Part shown: positions 8,873 to 17,659 of the stretch, piece by piece
Position numbering within the stretch: position 1 is the first letter of the stretch
Layout of the letters: each line of letters starts with the position of its first letter
From: JAKVCB01 sp965243695
Lineage (GTDB): Bacteria > Planctomycetota > Planctomycetia > Pirellulales > Lacipirellulaceae
Length of the DNA: 64,000 nucleotides
Direction: 5' to 3'
Assembly: GCA_965243695.1 (NCBI GenBank)
Contig: CBDEWC010000004.1
Coordinates: forward strand, 1 to 64,000
The notes under the pieces: model-generated
Seen by the model: the letters and a program-made list of their open reading frames with translations, nothing else
The model's database searches: none
Told to the model about the DNA's origin: nothing
Translations under genes and position numbers: made by a program

Positions 8873-9409
8873 ATGCGGGCACCGGCCTGGCAATTCGTTC
8901 TGATCGCCTCGGTGTGGTTCACGGTCCATCCCGATGGGCTCCTCGCCGACGGAGGCCGTGTTTGCTGGTCAGGCGTGTCGTCCGCTTACCGGCTTACCGT
9001 TTTTGCGGAGCCGGTCCCTTTGCGGCAGGGCCGTATCGACCTAAGCCTTTTTGCCCAAGACTCCCAGGAACTGACCCCCGTTTCCGGCGTAAAAGCAACG
9101 TTTGGCCTCATTCCTCCCGGCAGCACCACACCCTTGCTGGAGGCGGAGGCGACCCGGTCGAATGCGACCAACCCACTATTTCAGGCAGCATCTTTAAACG
9201 TCCCTTTTGCTGGCCGCTGGCAAGTGAAACTGTTGGTAGGCGAACCGGAGGGCGCTTTTTATTCCGCCACTTTTCCACTGGAGGTCGCCCCTGCCCAGGA
9301 CACCGCTTGGAAGATGGCCTTCTGGATCGTATTGCCGGTGGTGCCCATTAGTTGGTTTGTCATCCGCCAACTGGTCGATCACTTCCAGAAATGCGGTAGT
9401 CGGATTTAG
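8873..9409 (+). CDS. Exported YtkA-like membrane-anchored protein
   Basis: 178 residues: an N-terminal signal sequence, an extracytoplasmic beta-rich domain of about 110 residues ending in a GRWQVKLLV strand, and one C-terminal membrane helix (AFWIVLPVVPISWFVI). The layout and the GRW strand resemble YtkA-like/FixH-type domains, which often sit beside oxidase assembly genes; this assignment is tentative. The ATG at 8873 follows GGAGG in the end of the upstream gene; a GTG sits directly before it. The stop of the CtaG fusion is three bases upstream, so the two are almost certainly co-translated. It appears to be the last gene of the respiratory operon. Confidence 0.68.
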   Translation: MRAPAWQFVLIASVWFTVHPDGLLADGGRVCWSGVSSAYRLTVFAEPVPLRQGRIDLSLFAQDSQELTPVSGVKATFGLIPPGSTTPLLEAEATRSNATNPLFQAASLNVPFAGRWQVKLLVGEPEGAFYSATFPLEVAPAQDTAWKMAFWIVLPVVPISWFVIRQLVDHFQKCGSRI

Positions 9410-9419
9410 AGAAATATCG

Positions 9420-9590
9420 ATCACCCCGCGCCGGCGCACTCGTTTCGCGCTCCGAACGGAAGGCAGCAACCTGCGCCCCAAAATCTTTGGGACAACAGGT
9501 CCAGCCGTGCAAGAACACGAGCGGACTTTTGGATATTGTTTTTACGATCGATCCGCTCCCTACCGAACTGGGGGGTGAACCGACAGCTGT
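9420..9590 (-). pseudogene. Possible remnant of an alpha/beta-hydrolase N-terminus
   Basis: On the minus strand, between the end of the respiratory operon and the dioxygenase gene, one frame reads a hydrolase-like segment with LVFLHGWTCCPKDFGAQVAA followed by an APARGD-like stretch. This matches the first strand, oxyanion HGW turn and following helix of alpha/beta hydrolases (usual form: PLVFLHGWTC...QVxAF...APDxRGHG). No nucleophile elbow GxSxG or later domain follows in this or another frame, and there is no clear start. I read it as a decayed fragment; chance similarity cannot be excluded. Confidence 0.35.
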
Positions 9591-9639
9591 TTGGAGCCAC
9601 GGAACGACGGGTTCTCGTTGGCTTGAAGCACATTCTGAA

Positions 9640-10422
9640 TTAGAACGGCGAGCGCCGGAGTCCACGCTTGCGGACATCTTCACCCCGAACCAAAAAGCAC
9701 TCGCGGGCGAATTTTTCGCCAGTGCGGTAATCTTCATATTCCTTCGCGCCGACCGTGCCATCGGCGGACATGTAGCGCAGAACGAGTACACGTCGAAACC
9801 GGTCCGAGGAGTTGGGCGTGGAGGTATGCGGCATCATCGTGTGGTGGATTGCCATCTGGCCTGCCCGAAGCCGGTATTCAACGCAGTCTGTTTCCAGGTC
9901 GGCGGGCAAGGCCTCCGGTTGGATTTCTTCCGAAAACGCCACTTTGCCGGAGTCGCGACGCGGGAGTTCGCCCTTGTTGTGCCATCCGGGCAACACCGAC
10001 ATCGTGCCGTTTTCCCGATCGACGTCGTCCAACGCAATCCACACACCGGGGGCAAGTTCGCCATCGAGGTCCCAATAGGGCGTGTCCTGGTGCCAGGGAA
10101 CCAGCTTGCCAGTGCGGGGTGGCTTGATAAGAAAATGAGAAGACCACAGCACAATGTTTGGCCCGACGTGGCGCTCAATCATGTCTAGCAGTCGCGGCTC
10201 TTCTGCAAGACGAAAAACCCATCGTTCCTGGTGGTGGCACGAAATTATATCTTCCGAGGACCGGCCGGGCTGAAGTTGCCCAAGCATGCGATCAGTCTCT
10301 GCCTGGCAGTGAACGACAGCATCGGGCAGGAGAAATGAATCGAATAGCCGATACCCCATCTCACCATACTTGTGATGATCGTCTGTACCGTAGGAGAAGG
10401 TAGGGTCAATCCAACTCGTCAT
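9640..10422 (-). CDS. Phytanoyl-CoA dioxygenase (PhyH) family protein
   Basis: A 260-residue 2-oxoglutarate/Fe(II)-dependent oxygenase fold. The metal triad is visible as WHQD (His and Asp of the HxD motif) and a later histidine in AGQMAIHHTMMPH; an arginine in RFRRVLVLRY is placed to bind 2-oxoglutarate. Such enzymes hydroxylate small molecules; the substrate cannot be told from the sequence. The ATG at 10422 is chosen because AAGGTG lies seven bases upstream; the open frame continues 14 codons further without a better site. The gene is divergent from the glucose-dehydrogenase-like gene, with a 273-base shared upstream region. Confidence 0.88.
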   Translation of the reverse strand: MTSWIDPTFSYGTDDHHKYGEMGYRLFDSFLLPDAVVHCQAETDRMLGQLQPGRSSEDIISCHHQERWVFRLAEEPRLLDMIERHVGPNIVLWSSHFLIKPPRTGKLVPWHQDTPYWDLDGELAPGVWIALDDVDRENGTMSVLPGWHNKGELPRRDSGKVAFSEEIQPEALPADLETDCVEYRLRAGQMAIHHTMMPHTSTPNSSDRFRRVLVLRYMSADGTVGAKEYEDYRTGEKFARECFLVRGEDVRKRGLRRSPF

Positions 10423-10622
10423 AGAGACACCTTTGTGAGTTTCCTTGTGCCAACAGGTTTCCAAATCGACCAGACCATCACAGTTTCTAGAAGAAAAATT
10501 CCAGGCGACCTAATCGACCAACCAAAACAGTTTACAAAACGTCTCCTGACCCGTCACCATCGAGAAACGGGGCGAGCCTTTGAATTGGACGATCCGACCG
10601 CCTTTACCTTCCCCTCCTAGGA

Positions 10623-10635
10623 TTTAACCGTTAAA
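10623..10635. promoter_or_regulatory. Palindrome in the divergent intergenic region (possible operator)
   Basis: TTTAAC-C-GTTAAA is a perfect 6-1-6 inverted repeat 201 bases upstream of the PhyH-family start and 60 bases upstream of the glucose-dehydrogenase-like start. Its size and position would suit a dimeric regulator controlling one or both genes. No regulator gene is adjacent, so this is only a candidate. Confidence 0.3.
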
Positions 10636-10695
10636 ACAGGGGATTCGGGCCGCCGCCGGCTTCCGCTCCCCAAAACCCAACATGCCATCAAAACC

Positions 10696-11814
10696 ATGCT
10701 TGCGATTGCTGCGACTCCTGCCTCCTCGACACCCTTGTTGATGGAACACCCCCAGCCGGCTGCCCCTGGAAACGGAGAGGTCCTCTGCCGCACGCTGGAG
10801 TTGGGGGTTTGCGGAACCGATCGCGAGATTCTTGCCTCACTCGAGCCTGCGGTTCCAAAAAACTCGCCCTACTTGATTCTCGGCCACGAGTGCCTGGCAC
10901 GGGTCGAAGAAGTAGGCGAGGGAGTCGACACCTTTCGGCCAGGCGACCTGGTGGTCCCCTTGGTTCGACGGCCCCTCCGCGAATCTGCCATCCGTACGGA
11001 CATGCTCGCACTTGGCGATTTTACGGAGCGGGGAATCTTCGACCAGCATGGTTTTGCGCGTCCTTTTTGGTTAGACCAACCCCGCTACCTGGTACCGGTC
11101 CCACCCTCGCTGGCACCCTACGCCGTCCTTGCCGAGCCTCTTTCCATTGTCGAGAAGGGGATTAACGAATCGCTTCTCATTCAGCGTGCCCGCCTGGGCG
11201 AACAGGTTTGGAGCGATCCACCCCCAAGGGTGCTGGTTACCGGCATGGGTCCGATTGGATTTTCAGGCCTTCTTGCGTGTGCCTGCCGAAATTGGCCCGT
11301 GACCCTCTACGGGCGTGACGCAGAGGAGAGTTCACGCGTAAGCCTGGCCAGGGAGCTAGGTTCCACTTACACCACGACACTTGCGCCAGACACCACCCAA
11401 CCGGCCGAAGCAAGCCACCCAAACGACGGGCCTGGAAAGTTTGATTTAATTCTCGAATGCACGGGCAATGAGGAGGTGATGTTAAACGCCGCAGATTCGT
11501 TGGCCCCACGCGGGATCATGGTTTGGCTTGGCAGTTCGCGTCGCCCACAGCCCAGTGAATACAACGTGGGGGCTCTGTTGCGCGATAGCCTGCTGGCCAA
11601 CCACGTCTTTATTGGCTCGGTGAACTCGGCGCCCCGCGATTTCCATGATGCACTCAAGGACCTCGCCCAGCTTGCCGCCAAGAACCGGCTCGCGCTGGAT
11701 CAACTTTTTACCGACCGGGTCTCGCCTGGCGACGCACTCTGGCACTATCAAAACCGTCGATCCCAAGGGATCAAAACGATCGTCCAATATGACAGCGTCG
11801 CTGGTCAATCGTGA
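10696..11814 (+). CDS. Zinc-dependent dehydrogenase, glucose 1-dehydrogenase type (MDR superfamily)
   Basis: 372 residues. The N-terminal GroES-like domain has the catalytic-zinc cysteine in GVCGTDREIL and the GHEC motif. A nucleotide-binding segment follows (VLVTGMGPIGFSGLLACACR), and the C-terminal part matches the glucose-dehydrogenase tail. GVCGTD plus REIL is characteristic of archaeal-type glucose/aldose 1-dehydrogenases that feed a non-phosphorylated Entner-Doudoroff route; bacteria also carry members with other sugar substrates. The usual structural-zinc cysteine cluster is not obvious. The ATG at 10696 has no strong ribosome-binding site. Oxidation of an aldose to its lactone is the likely reaction; an SMP-30 lactonase lies at 17660. 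Confidence 0.86.
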   Translation: MLAIAATPASSTPLLMEHPQPAAPGNGEVLCRTLELGVCGTDREILASLEPAVPKNSPYLILGHECLARVEEVGEGVDTFRPGDLVVPLVRRPLRESAIRTDMLALGDFTERGIFDQHGFARPFWLDQPRYLVPVPPSLAPYAVLAEPLSIVEKGINESLLIQRARLGEQVWSDPPPRVLVTGMGPIGFSGLLACACRNWPVTLYGRDAEESSRVSLARELGSTYTTTLAPDTTQPAEASHPNDGPGKFDLILECTGNEEVMLNAADSLAPRGIMVWLGSSRRPQPSEYNVGALLRDSLLANHVFIGSVNSAPRDFHDALKDLAQLAAKNRLALDQLFTDRVSPGDALWHYQNRRSQGIKTIVQYDSVAGQS

Positions 11815-12172
11815 TCACTGGCAAGCTACCCTCGAAGTTGGCCGCCTGTTGAGTGAATCTGTGCGGAGAACTATCTTGAGGATTGCGGTGTCCCGCCCGG
11901 CTGTTTTGCAACGATCCCAGAATGGGTAATCCGATGCGCCCGTTTTCTCCAGAGGTACTCGCGGTTCTAGACCGGGAGTTTTGTTTCCCCCCTGGAATGC
12001 AACGACGGTGACGTAGCCACCCTGGCCGGTCCACGATTGTTGGCGAAAAAGAGGCTATCGTTACCGGAGCCCTCACCTCACCTGGTTAACCAACCAGCTA
12101 CTGGCACTGAGCCCACTTTTAGTTAGGCTGAGGAGAGAGCTACTTGAAACTCCTCCTTTAAGGAATGACCTC
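11815..12172. other. Intergenic stretch without a recognised gene
   Basis: No open frame with family resemblance, hairpin with a T-tract or convincing promoter was seen. The last bases hold the ribosome-binding site (AAGGA) of the following GTG-started gene. Confidence 0.6.
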
Positions 12173-13777
12173 GTGCGTAGTTACCCGTTGGTTGTCATCG
12201 CCATTTGTTCCCTTCCGTCCTTGCAAGGAATCGACGTTCTTGCCAGTGGCAATCATTACTGGAATGAGCCCGGTGGTGGATTTCGCCAGGAATATACGGC
12301 CATGAATTACCAAAGGTCCTCTTATTTTCTGCAGGGTGGCCTTTATTGGTCGGTCGATGATCCAACCGCCAATAAAACCCTTTATCCGGAATTGTTCACT
12401 CAAGCCGGGATGGCGACGCATGTTTACGATCCGTCGGCTCCCGCCGGGCGCACCAATGACCTTTACCCAATTCCGAAAACAACCACAGAGCTGGCAGAAT
12501 GGATCGCTGCCGACCCCACGAACGAGGAACGATACCGGTCGGCGCCGGATGGAAAAATTCAGGTCAAGATGTCGACCTTTTATTATTCCGGCGGGACGTT
12601 CGACAACGGAACGGCAGGGTACAACCCACAGTATGACCGTCATCGCGCCTATCACGCCCAGTCTCACGCAAGGAATTACTCAAAAACGGCTGCCGCTGGA
12701 GTCGAAGCGCTTATTTGGTTAACTCCCTACGGTTACCTGAAGGAATACATGACCAACCCTGACCCAACTAAGGGGCCGGCACGCGGGCAATGGTCCCACG
12801 ACCGCGAAACGCTCAAAAACTTTAAGCTAGGTGCAGACACCACCACCAAGAATTTCACCAGCGGCGATAATCCTTACAACCGGGCGGCTGCTGCGCTTGG
12901 GATGCTCAACGGAACTTTTAAAAACCCTGAACACCCAACCGACCCGAGCAAACAACTTGGGTTTGGAAATTTCTATCGAGTTGCCGATCTCTGGATCCAT
13001 GCCGAGGACATCGCCCGCACAAGCGTCGAGTCGAGTTGGCAAGACAACACCATCGTTTCTCCTGCGGATTATGACAATCAAGAACACCGGCCAGTTCTCC
13101 GTTCTATGTCCCCCGATAGCCAGGTTGAAATTTTCGGTTACTGGGGGCCACAAGAAACGAGCCATCAAGGCAACCAGCAGCAATGGCACCACGACATGGT
13201 TCAATCGTATAGCCTGAAGCCGAGTGCCAACGACGACTTTGAACTGACCAGTTCAACTCGTGGCGGTGCCTACCAGTGGCCCACGTTGGTGACCGAAAAT
13301 GAGTTGGCCACGTTCCTTGATCCGTCACAACTCGAGGAATTTAACCAATGGAAAAATTCCCACACAGAAGACCCGTTGACGCTAAAACGGCACCTCTGGT
13401 CCAGCAACAATGACTATCACCATTTCCAAAATGCGTTTTATCCATATTGGTGGGAAACCAATACCAAAACGGGCGTGTTCCCCTGGACCGGACACGGTTA
13501 CACCTACGACTGGTACTATGGACACAGTGACCCTCAATATGATCACCTGACGGGATCCACAACCATGATGACCAATTCGTTTCCGGAATTCATCGTGCGG
13601 CCGGGCGCAGAATTTGAAGTCGAGAAGACGGCCGAACTCGTGGAATATTTGACGGGAAACCCTGCCCCCTATCAGCCGACTGCCATCCCGGAGCCAGCCA
13701 CAAGCTTATTGGCGATGATAGCCTTCGTCCTGTGGGGTGGGCGCTGGAAAGTTTTACGAGGCGGCACCTCACGGTGA
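12173..13777 (+). CDS. Secreted PEP-CTERM protein of unknown function
   Basis: 534 residues. It begins with a short signal-like sequence (residues 1-24) and ends with a PEP-CTERM tail: IPEPATS, a hydrophobic segment and a basic end (GGRWKVLRG), the signal cut by an exosortase. The middle is rich in Tyr, Trp, Asn and His and matches no family I know; there are no repeats and no obvious catalytic motif. The start is GTG at 12173, supported by AAGGA nine bases upstream. It stands alone between the glucose-dehydrogenase-like gene and a convergent Gfo/Idh/MocA gene. An exported surface or matrix protein is the safest description. Confidence 0.8.
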   Translation: MRSYPLVVIAICSLPSLQGIDVLASGNHYWNEPGGGFRQEYTAMNYQRSSYFLQGGLYWSVDDPTANKTLYPELFTQAGMATHVYDPSAPAGRTNDLYPIPKTTTELAEWIAADPTNEERYRSAPDGKIQVKMSTFYYSGGTFDNGTAGYNPQYDRHRAYHAQSHARNYSKTAAAGVEALIWLTPYGYLKEYMTNPDPTKGPARGQWSHDRETLKNFKLGADTTTKNFTSGDNPYNRAAAALGMLNGTFKNPEHPTDPSKQLGFGNFYRVADLWIHAEDIARTSVESSWQDNTIVSPADYDNQEHRPVLRSMSPDSQVEIFGYWGPQETSHQGNQQQWHHDMVQSYSLKPSANDDFELTSSTRGGAYQWPTLVTENELATFLDPSQLEEFNQWKNSHTEDPLTLKRHLWSSNNDYHHFQNAFYPYWWETNTKTGVFPWTGHGYTYDWYYGHSDPQYDHLTGSTTMMTNSFPEFIVRPGAEFEVEKTAELVEYLTGNPAPYQPTAIPEPATSLLAMIAFVLWGGRWKVLRGGTSR

Positions 13778-13848
13778 GGCAACGAGTGGTCGACGAAAGG
13801 CTTCCACAGGCGTTTTGGGGGTCAACAAGAAACCCGGCGGCCACGCGG

Positions 13849-14844
13849 TTACACGACCTGCTGCCATGCATGCTGTTGTGAGGACGCAAGTGCGGCCAAG
13901 TTCACACGCAGGGTTTGCAAACCCTCAGCGAGGGTGCAACGCACCTCGCTACGGCCCTCCACGGCGTCCAGAAAACTGTGGGCCTGTAAAAGGTAGTTGG
14001 CGTCGCGATCGACTGCGGGCAATTGCTCCACATGCCACTCTCCCTCGGGTGCCTCCTGCCACATCCAGCGATTGTTGTGGTATTCGGCGAGCACCGTGGC
14101 TTGTTCGCAGGCGATCGTGAACATCGTTATTTTGGCTGATTGGTGTTGGTTCAGTGCATAGGACCCCATCACATCCCCCTGATGCGTGAGGACATGCACG
14201 GTGTCTTCCACATCAACGCCTGGCAGCGACAAGTGTTTTGCGTCTGCGACCAATCGGTCCACCGGACCCACCAACCATTCGCCCAGGTTGATCATATGAG
14301 TGAGCGCGTCCTGGATTGCGCCGCCCCCGGTCTTATGGTTGGTGTAGTAAATCTCACGATACGCAGGCCTGTAGGTGGGGAAATTCTGACCACTGACATG
14401 AACCAGGCTGAGCGGCCGCCCAAACCGGCCGCTGTCAAGCGTTTCTTTGATCGCAACAGAAATCGGAAAATGGCGCCAGGTGTAAGCAATACCTAGGACG
14501 ACGCCCTGACGCTGGACCGCGTCGCTGAGCTCGTCAATCCCATCGAGGCTCGCGCTAAGCGGTTTCTCACAAAGGGTGTGAATGCCTAGATTGGCAAGCT
14601 TGGTTGCCATGGGTATGTGCAATTGCGCGGGGGCACAAATGACCGCAATCTCTGGCCCCGAAGCGATCGCCTCGTCAAAGTCGTCGAAAGCCTTTTTCAC
14701 GCCGTAACGGTCTGCGATCTCCCCCCTCAGCGGCGCGTTGACTTCACAAATTGACAAGTTGGCACGCTCAGTTTGGGCAAAACAACGTAGGTGACGTTCA
14801 CCAATGGAGCCAACGCCGACAATCAGGACTTGGTGGTTACCCAT
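13849..14844 (-). CDS. Gfo/Idh/MocA family oxidoreductase
   Basis: 331 residues. The N-terminal Rossmann fold starts with VLIVGVGSIGERHLRCF; the family EKP motif is present as CEKPLSAS at about residue 92, carrying the lysine that usually acts in catalysis. The C-terminal alpha/beta domain includes GGGAIQDALTHMINLGEWL, whose histidine region lines the active site. NAD(P)-dependent oxidation or reduction of a sugar, inositol or related substrate is expected; the substrate is unknown. It lacks a signal peptide, unlike the Tat-exported relative at 36095. Divergent from the SDR gene. Confidence 0.92.
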   Translation of the reverse strand: MGNHQVLIVGVGSIGERHLRCFAQTERANLSICEVNAPLRGEIADRYGVKKAFDDFDEAIASGPEIAVICAPAQLHIPMATKLANLGIHTLCEKPLSASLDGIDELSDAVQRQGVVLGIAYTWRHFPISVAIKETLDSGRFGRPLSLVHVSGQNFPTYRPAYREIYYTNHKTGGGAIQDALTHMINLGEWLVGPVDRLVADAKHLSLPGVDVEDTVHVLTHQGDVMGSYALNQHQSAKITMFTIACEQATVLAEYHNNRWMWQEAPEGEWHVEQLPAVDRDANYLLQAHSFLDAVEGRSEVRCTLAEGLQTLRVNLAALASSQQHAWQQVV

Positions 14845-15203
14845 GGTTGAAGAATTCCTTTTTCGTTGATTTGTGGCAAGTTGTTATTTTAGTCACATGG
14901 TCCGCGACAGGAAGTGAAAACTGGTTTGAAATTGAGACGGCGGACGTTACGGTTGGTATCCCACCCGTCGGTGCCGGTGTGGTTGCCTCCTATCGACACC
15001 GCTAGTAGCACCGGTTACGAAGATCTTATCACGCGGCGCCTTGCTCTTGGTGCGGCACCGAACGTATGCCCCAAAGGATTTCCCTGATCTTCGCTCCAAA
15101 GTGGCACTTGGGACCATAATCACTAGCGGTTAGAATGCCGGCTGAAAAAAACGGCGGCCTTTCTCTGCCACAATCCGAAATGCATAGCCCCAAAGGAATA
15201 ACT
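14845..15203. other. Divergent intergenic region with a bulged hairpin
   Basis: A hairpin can form at 14970-15012: GGTGC-CGGTGT pairs with ACACCG and, after a six-base bulge (CTAGTA), GCACC. A promoter for the SDR gene is listed separately. Nothing else was recognised. Confidence 0.4.
15108..15136 (+). promoter_or_regulatory. Candidate sigma-70 promoter of the SDR gene
   Basis: TTGGGA, a 17-base spacer, then TAGAAT (4/6 and 5/6 matches to consensus). Transcription would begin near 15143, which excludes the ATG at 15135 as a start and supports the one at 15204. Confidence 0.5.
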
Positions 15204-15998
15204 ATGGTCGCCCCTCGACTCCTGGAAGGCAAAATCGCCATCGTCACCGGAGCCGCAATGGGTATCGGTGCAGCATGCGCCGAAGAAATGGCCAGCGAAG
15301 GGGCGTCGGTCGTGGTGATGGACATTGATGAAGCGGCGGCCAACCAAACCGTTTCCACGATTGAATCCTCTGGCGGTAAGGCGGTGGCCGTGCTTGCCGA
15401 TGTCGGAACCAGTGAAGGCTGCCGCACGGCCGTGGAAAAATCGGTGGCTACATTCGGCGGCCTCGACATCCTGCTGAACAACGTCGGAATCCAGCCGCCC
15501 GCCTCGTACACCAACGTTGAAGACACCACTGAGGAGATGTGGGACCGGATCATGGCAGTGAACCTGAAAAGCCGCTTTTTGATGGCCAAGTTCTCCATTC
15601 CCGAAATGCGCAAGCGAGGCGCCGGTGTGATCATCAGCATTGGAAGTGTACAGGGGCAATTGTCCGCCAACCTGGTGCCCGCCTACGCCGCCACCAAAGG
15701 GGGCGACGAGTCGCTTACCCGTCAAATGGCCATCGACTATGCGCCGGACAACATTCGGGTCCTTTCGGTTTGCCCTGGAGGAATCGATACGCCCATGCTG
15801 CGGAACTCAGTCGAGAGCAAGGGTCTCTCCCTGGAAGAAGCCTTTGATAAGATCGCCCAAACGGTCCCTCTGGGGATTGGGCAATCGGTCGACATTGCGA
15901 GAGTCGCCGTGTTTCTGGCGAGCGACAAGGCCGCCTTCATGACGGGAACCTCCGTGAATGTCGATGGCGGAATCATGGCCAAAGGAGCATGGGCCTAG
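15204..15998 (+). CDS. Short-chain dehydrogenase/reductase (SDR), classical type
   Basis: 264 residues. The cofactor motif is TGAAMGIGAACAEE; the aspartate in VVVMDIDEA suggests NAD preference. NNVG follows, then the catalytic serine in ISIGSVQGQ and the Tyr/Lys pair in YAATK. The tail has the usual CPGGIDTPM and SVNVDGG motifs. Classical SDRs of this length oxidise or reduce sugars, polyols or acyl chains; the substrate is not evident. The start at 15204 is chosen because AAAGGA lies seven bases upstream and because the promoter candidate overlaps the earlier ATG. Confidence 0.93.
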   Translation: MVAPRLLEGKIAIVTGAAMGIGAACAEEMASEGASVVVMDIDEAAANQTVSTIESSGGKAVAVLADVGTSEGCRTAVEKSVATFGGLDILLNNVGIQPPASYTNVEDTTEEMWDRIMAVNLKSRFLMAKFSIPEMRKRGAGVIISIGSVQGQLSANLVPAYAATKGGDESLTRQMAIDYAPDNIRVLSVCPGGIDTPMLRNSVESKGLSLEEAFDKIAQTVPLGIGQSVDIARVAVFLASDKAAFMTGTSVNVDGGIMAKGAWA

Positions 15999-16033
15999 CG
16001 ACGGCCAAAGATTTTGTGAAAAAACTATTCGCC

Positions 16034-17173
16034 TCAAGATAAGGCGGCGGCTACCTGATTGGAAACCCGGCCAAGTTCCAAGCCGCGCGGCTCCTGGGGA
16101 AGGGTGGTCAAGAAGATCGCAAACGTCTCGGCGTCAGGATCGATCCAAAGCAGCGTGCCGGTCGCTCCCCAATGGCCATAGGTCCGCGGCCCCAGAAGGT
16201 CCCCAAAATTGGCGCTATGGGCCGGCCAGTGCAGTCGCCACCCAAGGCCCCACGGCCTGCAGTCACGGTGTTTTTCCGGCGCGCCATCGATGGCAAAAAG
16301 CTGGTTACGTGTGGCGGTTCGCACGGCTGCAGGCGACAAAATTGTTTCGGAATCAGTCCTCCCGCCCCTTAACATCATTGCTGCAAACTTCGCCAGGTCA
16401 CCCGGCGTTGTCACCAACCCACCCCAAGGCGCTCCGAACTGGCGCCAGTAACGGCTGTTCCAGTCCCAGTCGGCGGCATCGTGCTGCTCGTGGGGGACGC
16501 GAATCTCCGCAATTCGGCCTGTTTTCGTCTCTGATCCCTCAAACCATCCGTCGGGGACCCCCAGGGACGTGTCGTTCATTTCGAGGGGTTCGAAAAATTC
16601 CTCCCGCAGAAATTCACGACACGGCTTGCCGCTCACACGGGCAATGATTTCGCCAAGGATACAAAACCCCATGCTTTGATACTGCACGCCATGGCCGGGT
16701 GGGAAAGCGAGTTTGGCTTTGCAGGTCGCGGTAGCAAAGTCGGCGAGCGACGCCTGTTTGGCCCGTAACTGCAAATTACCTAGCGGCATGTCAGGTAGGC
16801 CCGAAGTGTGGGTCAATAGGTGACGAATGGCTATCTGGTCTTTGCCATGCTGGGCAAAATCGGGAATGAATTCTGTGACACGATCATCCAGCAACAACTC
16901 TCCCCGTTCGACCAACATCAGTGCAGCGGAGGCGACAATGGGTTTGGTGATGGAGGCGACCAGAAAAATCGCGTCCTCACGAATGGTTCGGCCCGTGTCG
17001 GAGAGTCGCTGCCGACCAAACAAGTGGGTTCCGGTCGTTTTATCTCCCCGACCTACCAGCAAGCCTGCCGAGGGCAACACGTTTCGCTCACAAAGGCTCT
17101 CGATATGGTCAAGGACGGCCTGCCATCGCGCCGGATGGAGCCCAATTTCCCGAGATGAGTTGACCGTAAGCAT
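16034..17173 (-). CDS. Serine hydrolase of the beta-lactamase (class C/esterase) fold
   Basis: About 380 residues. The catalytic S-x-x-K motif is SITK in VASITKPIVASAALML, followed by LLTHTSGLPDMP, the family's typical helix. The second motif is Y-x-S (YQSMG) rather than the Y-x-N of true class C beta-lactamases, and GHWGATGTLLW near the end replaces KTG. This pattern fits EstB-like esterases and D-aminopeptidase-type hydrolases better than an antibiotic-resistance enzyme. No signal peptide is apparent, which suggests a cytoplasmic esterase. The start at 17173 (MLTVNSSREIG) is preferred; the frame is open 15 codons further upstream. Confidence 0.85.
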   Translation of the reverse strand: MLTVNSSREIGLHPARWQAVLDHIESLCERNVLPSAGLLVGRGDKTTGTHLFGRQRLSDTGRTIREDAIFLVASITKPIVASAALMLVERGELLLDDRVTEFIPDFAQHGKDQIAIRHLLTHTSGLPDMPLGNLQLRAKQASLADFATATCKAKLAFPPGHGVQYQSMGFCILGEIIARVSGKPCREFLREEFFEPLEMNDTSLGVPDGWFEGSETKTGRIAEIRVPHEQHDAADWDWNSRYWRQFGAPWGGLVTTPGDLAKFAAMMLRGGRTDSETILSPAAVRTATRNQLFAIDGAPEKHRDCRPWGLGWRLHWPAHSANFGDLLGPRTYGHWGATGTLLWIDPDAETFAIFLTTLPQEPRGLELGRVSNQVAAALS

Positions 17174-17659
17174 GGATCCGTTCTTTCGTGTTGGCACTGT
17201 CGATGCTGCCGAAGGCAAAATAACCCGTTACTTATGCCTTCGGGGACCACATTGACACTAGGGCGTAACGGCGAGATTCGAGCCGAGCCAAACACCCGCA
17301 GGTGTGGTTGGCCCAAGAAAGATTTTGGAGAGCGGGCCCCGCCACCGTCAAGGCCGGCCCGGCCCGAGGGCATGAGGGCCTGCGCCGGTGGCCTTGAGAT
17401 AGCCGTTGTGAATCGATAAATTGCAGCTGCCTATAAAAACTAGGCGGCGTTCGTTTTGGTTTAAAAAAGCGGGACTAAACTGGTTTCGAGCCAACGAAAG
17501 CCATTTTTTGCAGACCCCTAGGCCATGTCGCTGTTGGAGAGGAGAGGGCTCCTCTCTGTGGGCCAGACTTTGCCGGTCGGTCTACAACCTCAACCGCTCT
17601 TGGGCCGGCGGTGGCACCCTCGAAGGCGCCTGCTGAAAACAAACTTTGGGAACCCACCG
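17174..17659. other. Divergent intergenic stretch
   Basis: Between the serine hydrolase and the SMP-30 gene. The region near 17341-17397 is rich in GGCC and holds competing short inverted repeats (GCCACCG/CGGTGGC and TCAAGGCC/GGCCTTGA) that cannot form together. No gene or clear promoter was recognised. Confidence 0.5.

Noticed and set aside
9487..10188. Plus-strand frame of 233 codons over the gap and the dioxygenase gene
   Set aside because: Most of it is antisense to the dioxygenase motifs; no family resemblance.
16034..17173. Antibiotic-resistance beta-lactamase
   Set aside because: Y-x-S instead of Y-x-N, no KTG and no signal peptide point to an esterase-type hydrolase.
17341..17397. 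GC-rich inverted repeats upstream of the SMP-30 gene
   Set aside because: The two possible stems exclude each other and are expected in GGCC-rich DNA.
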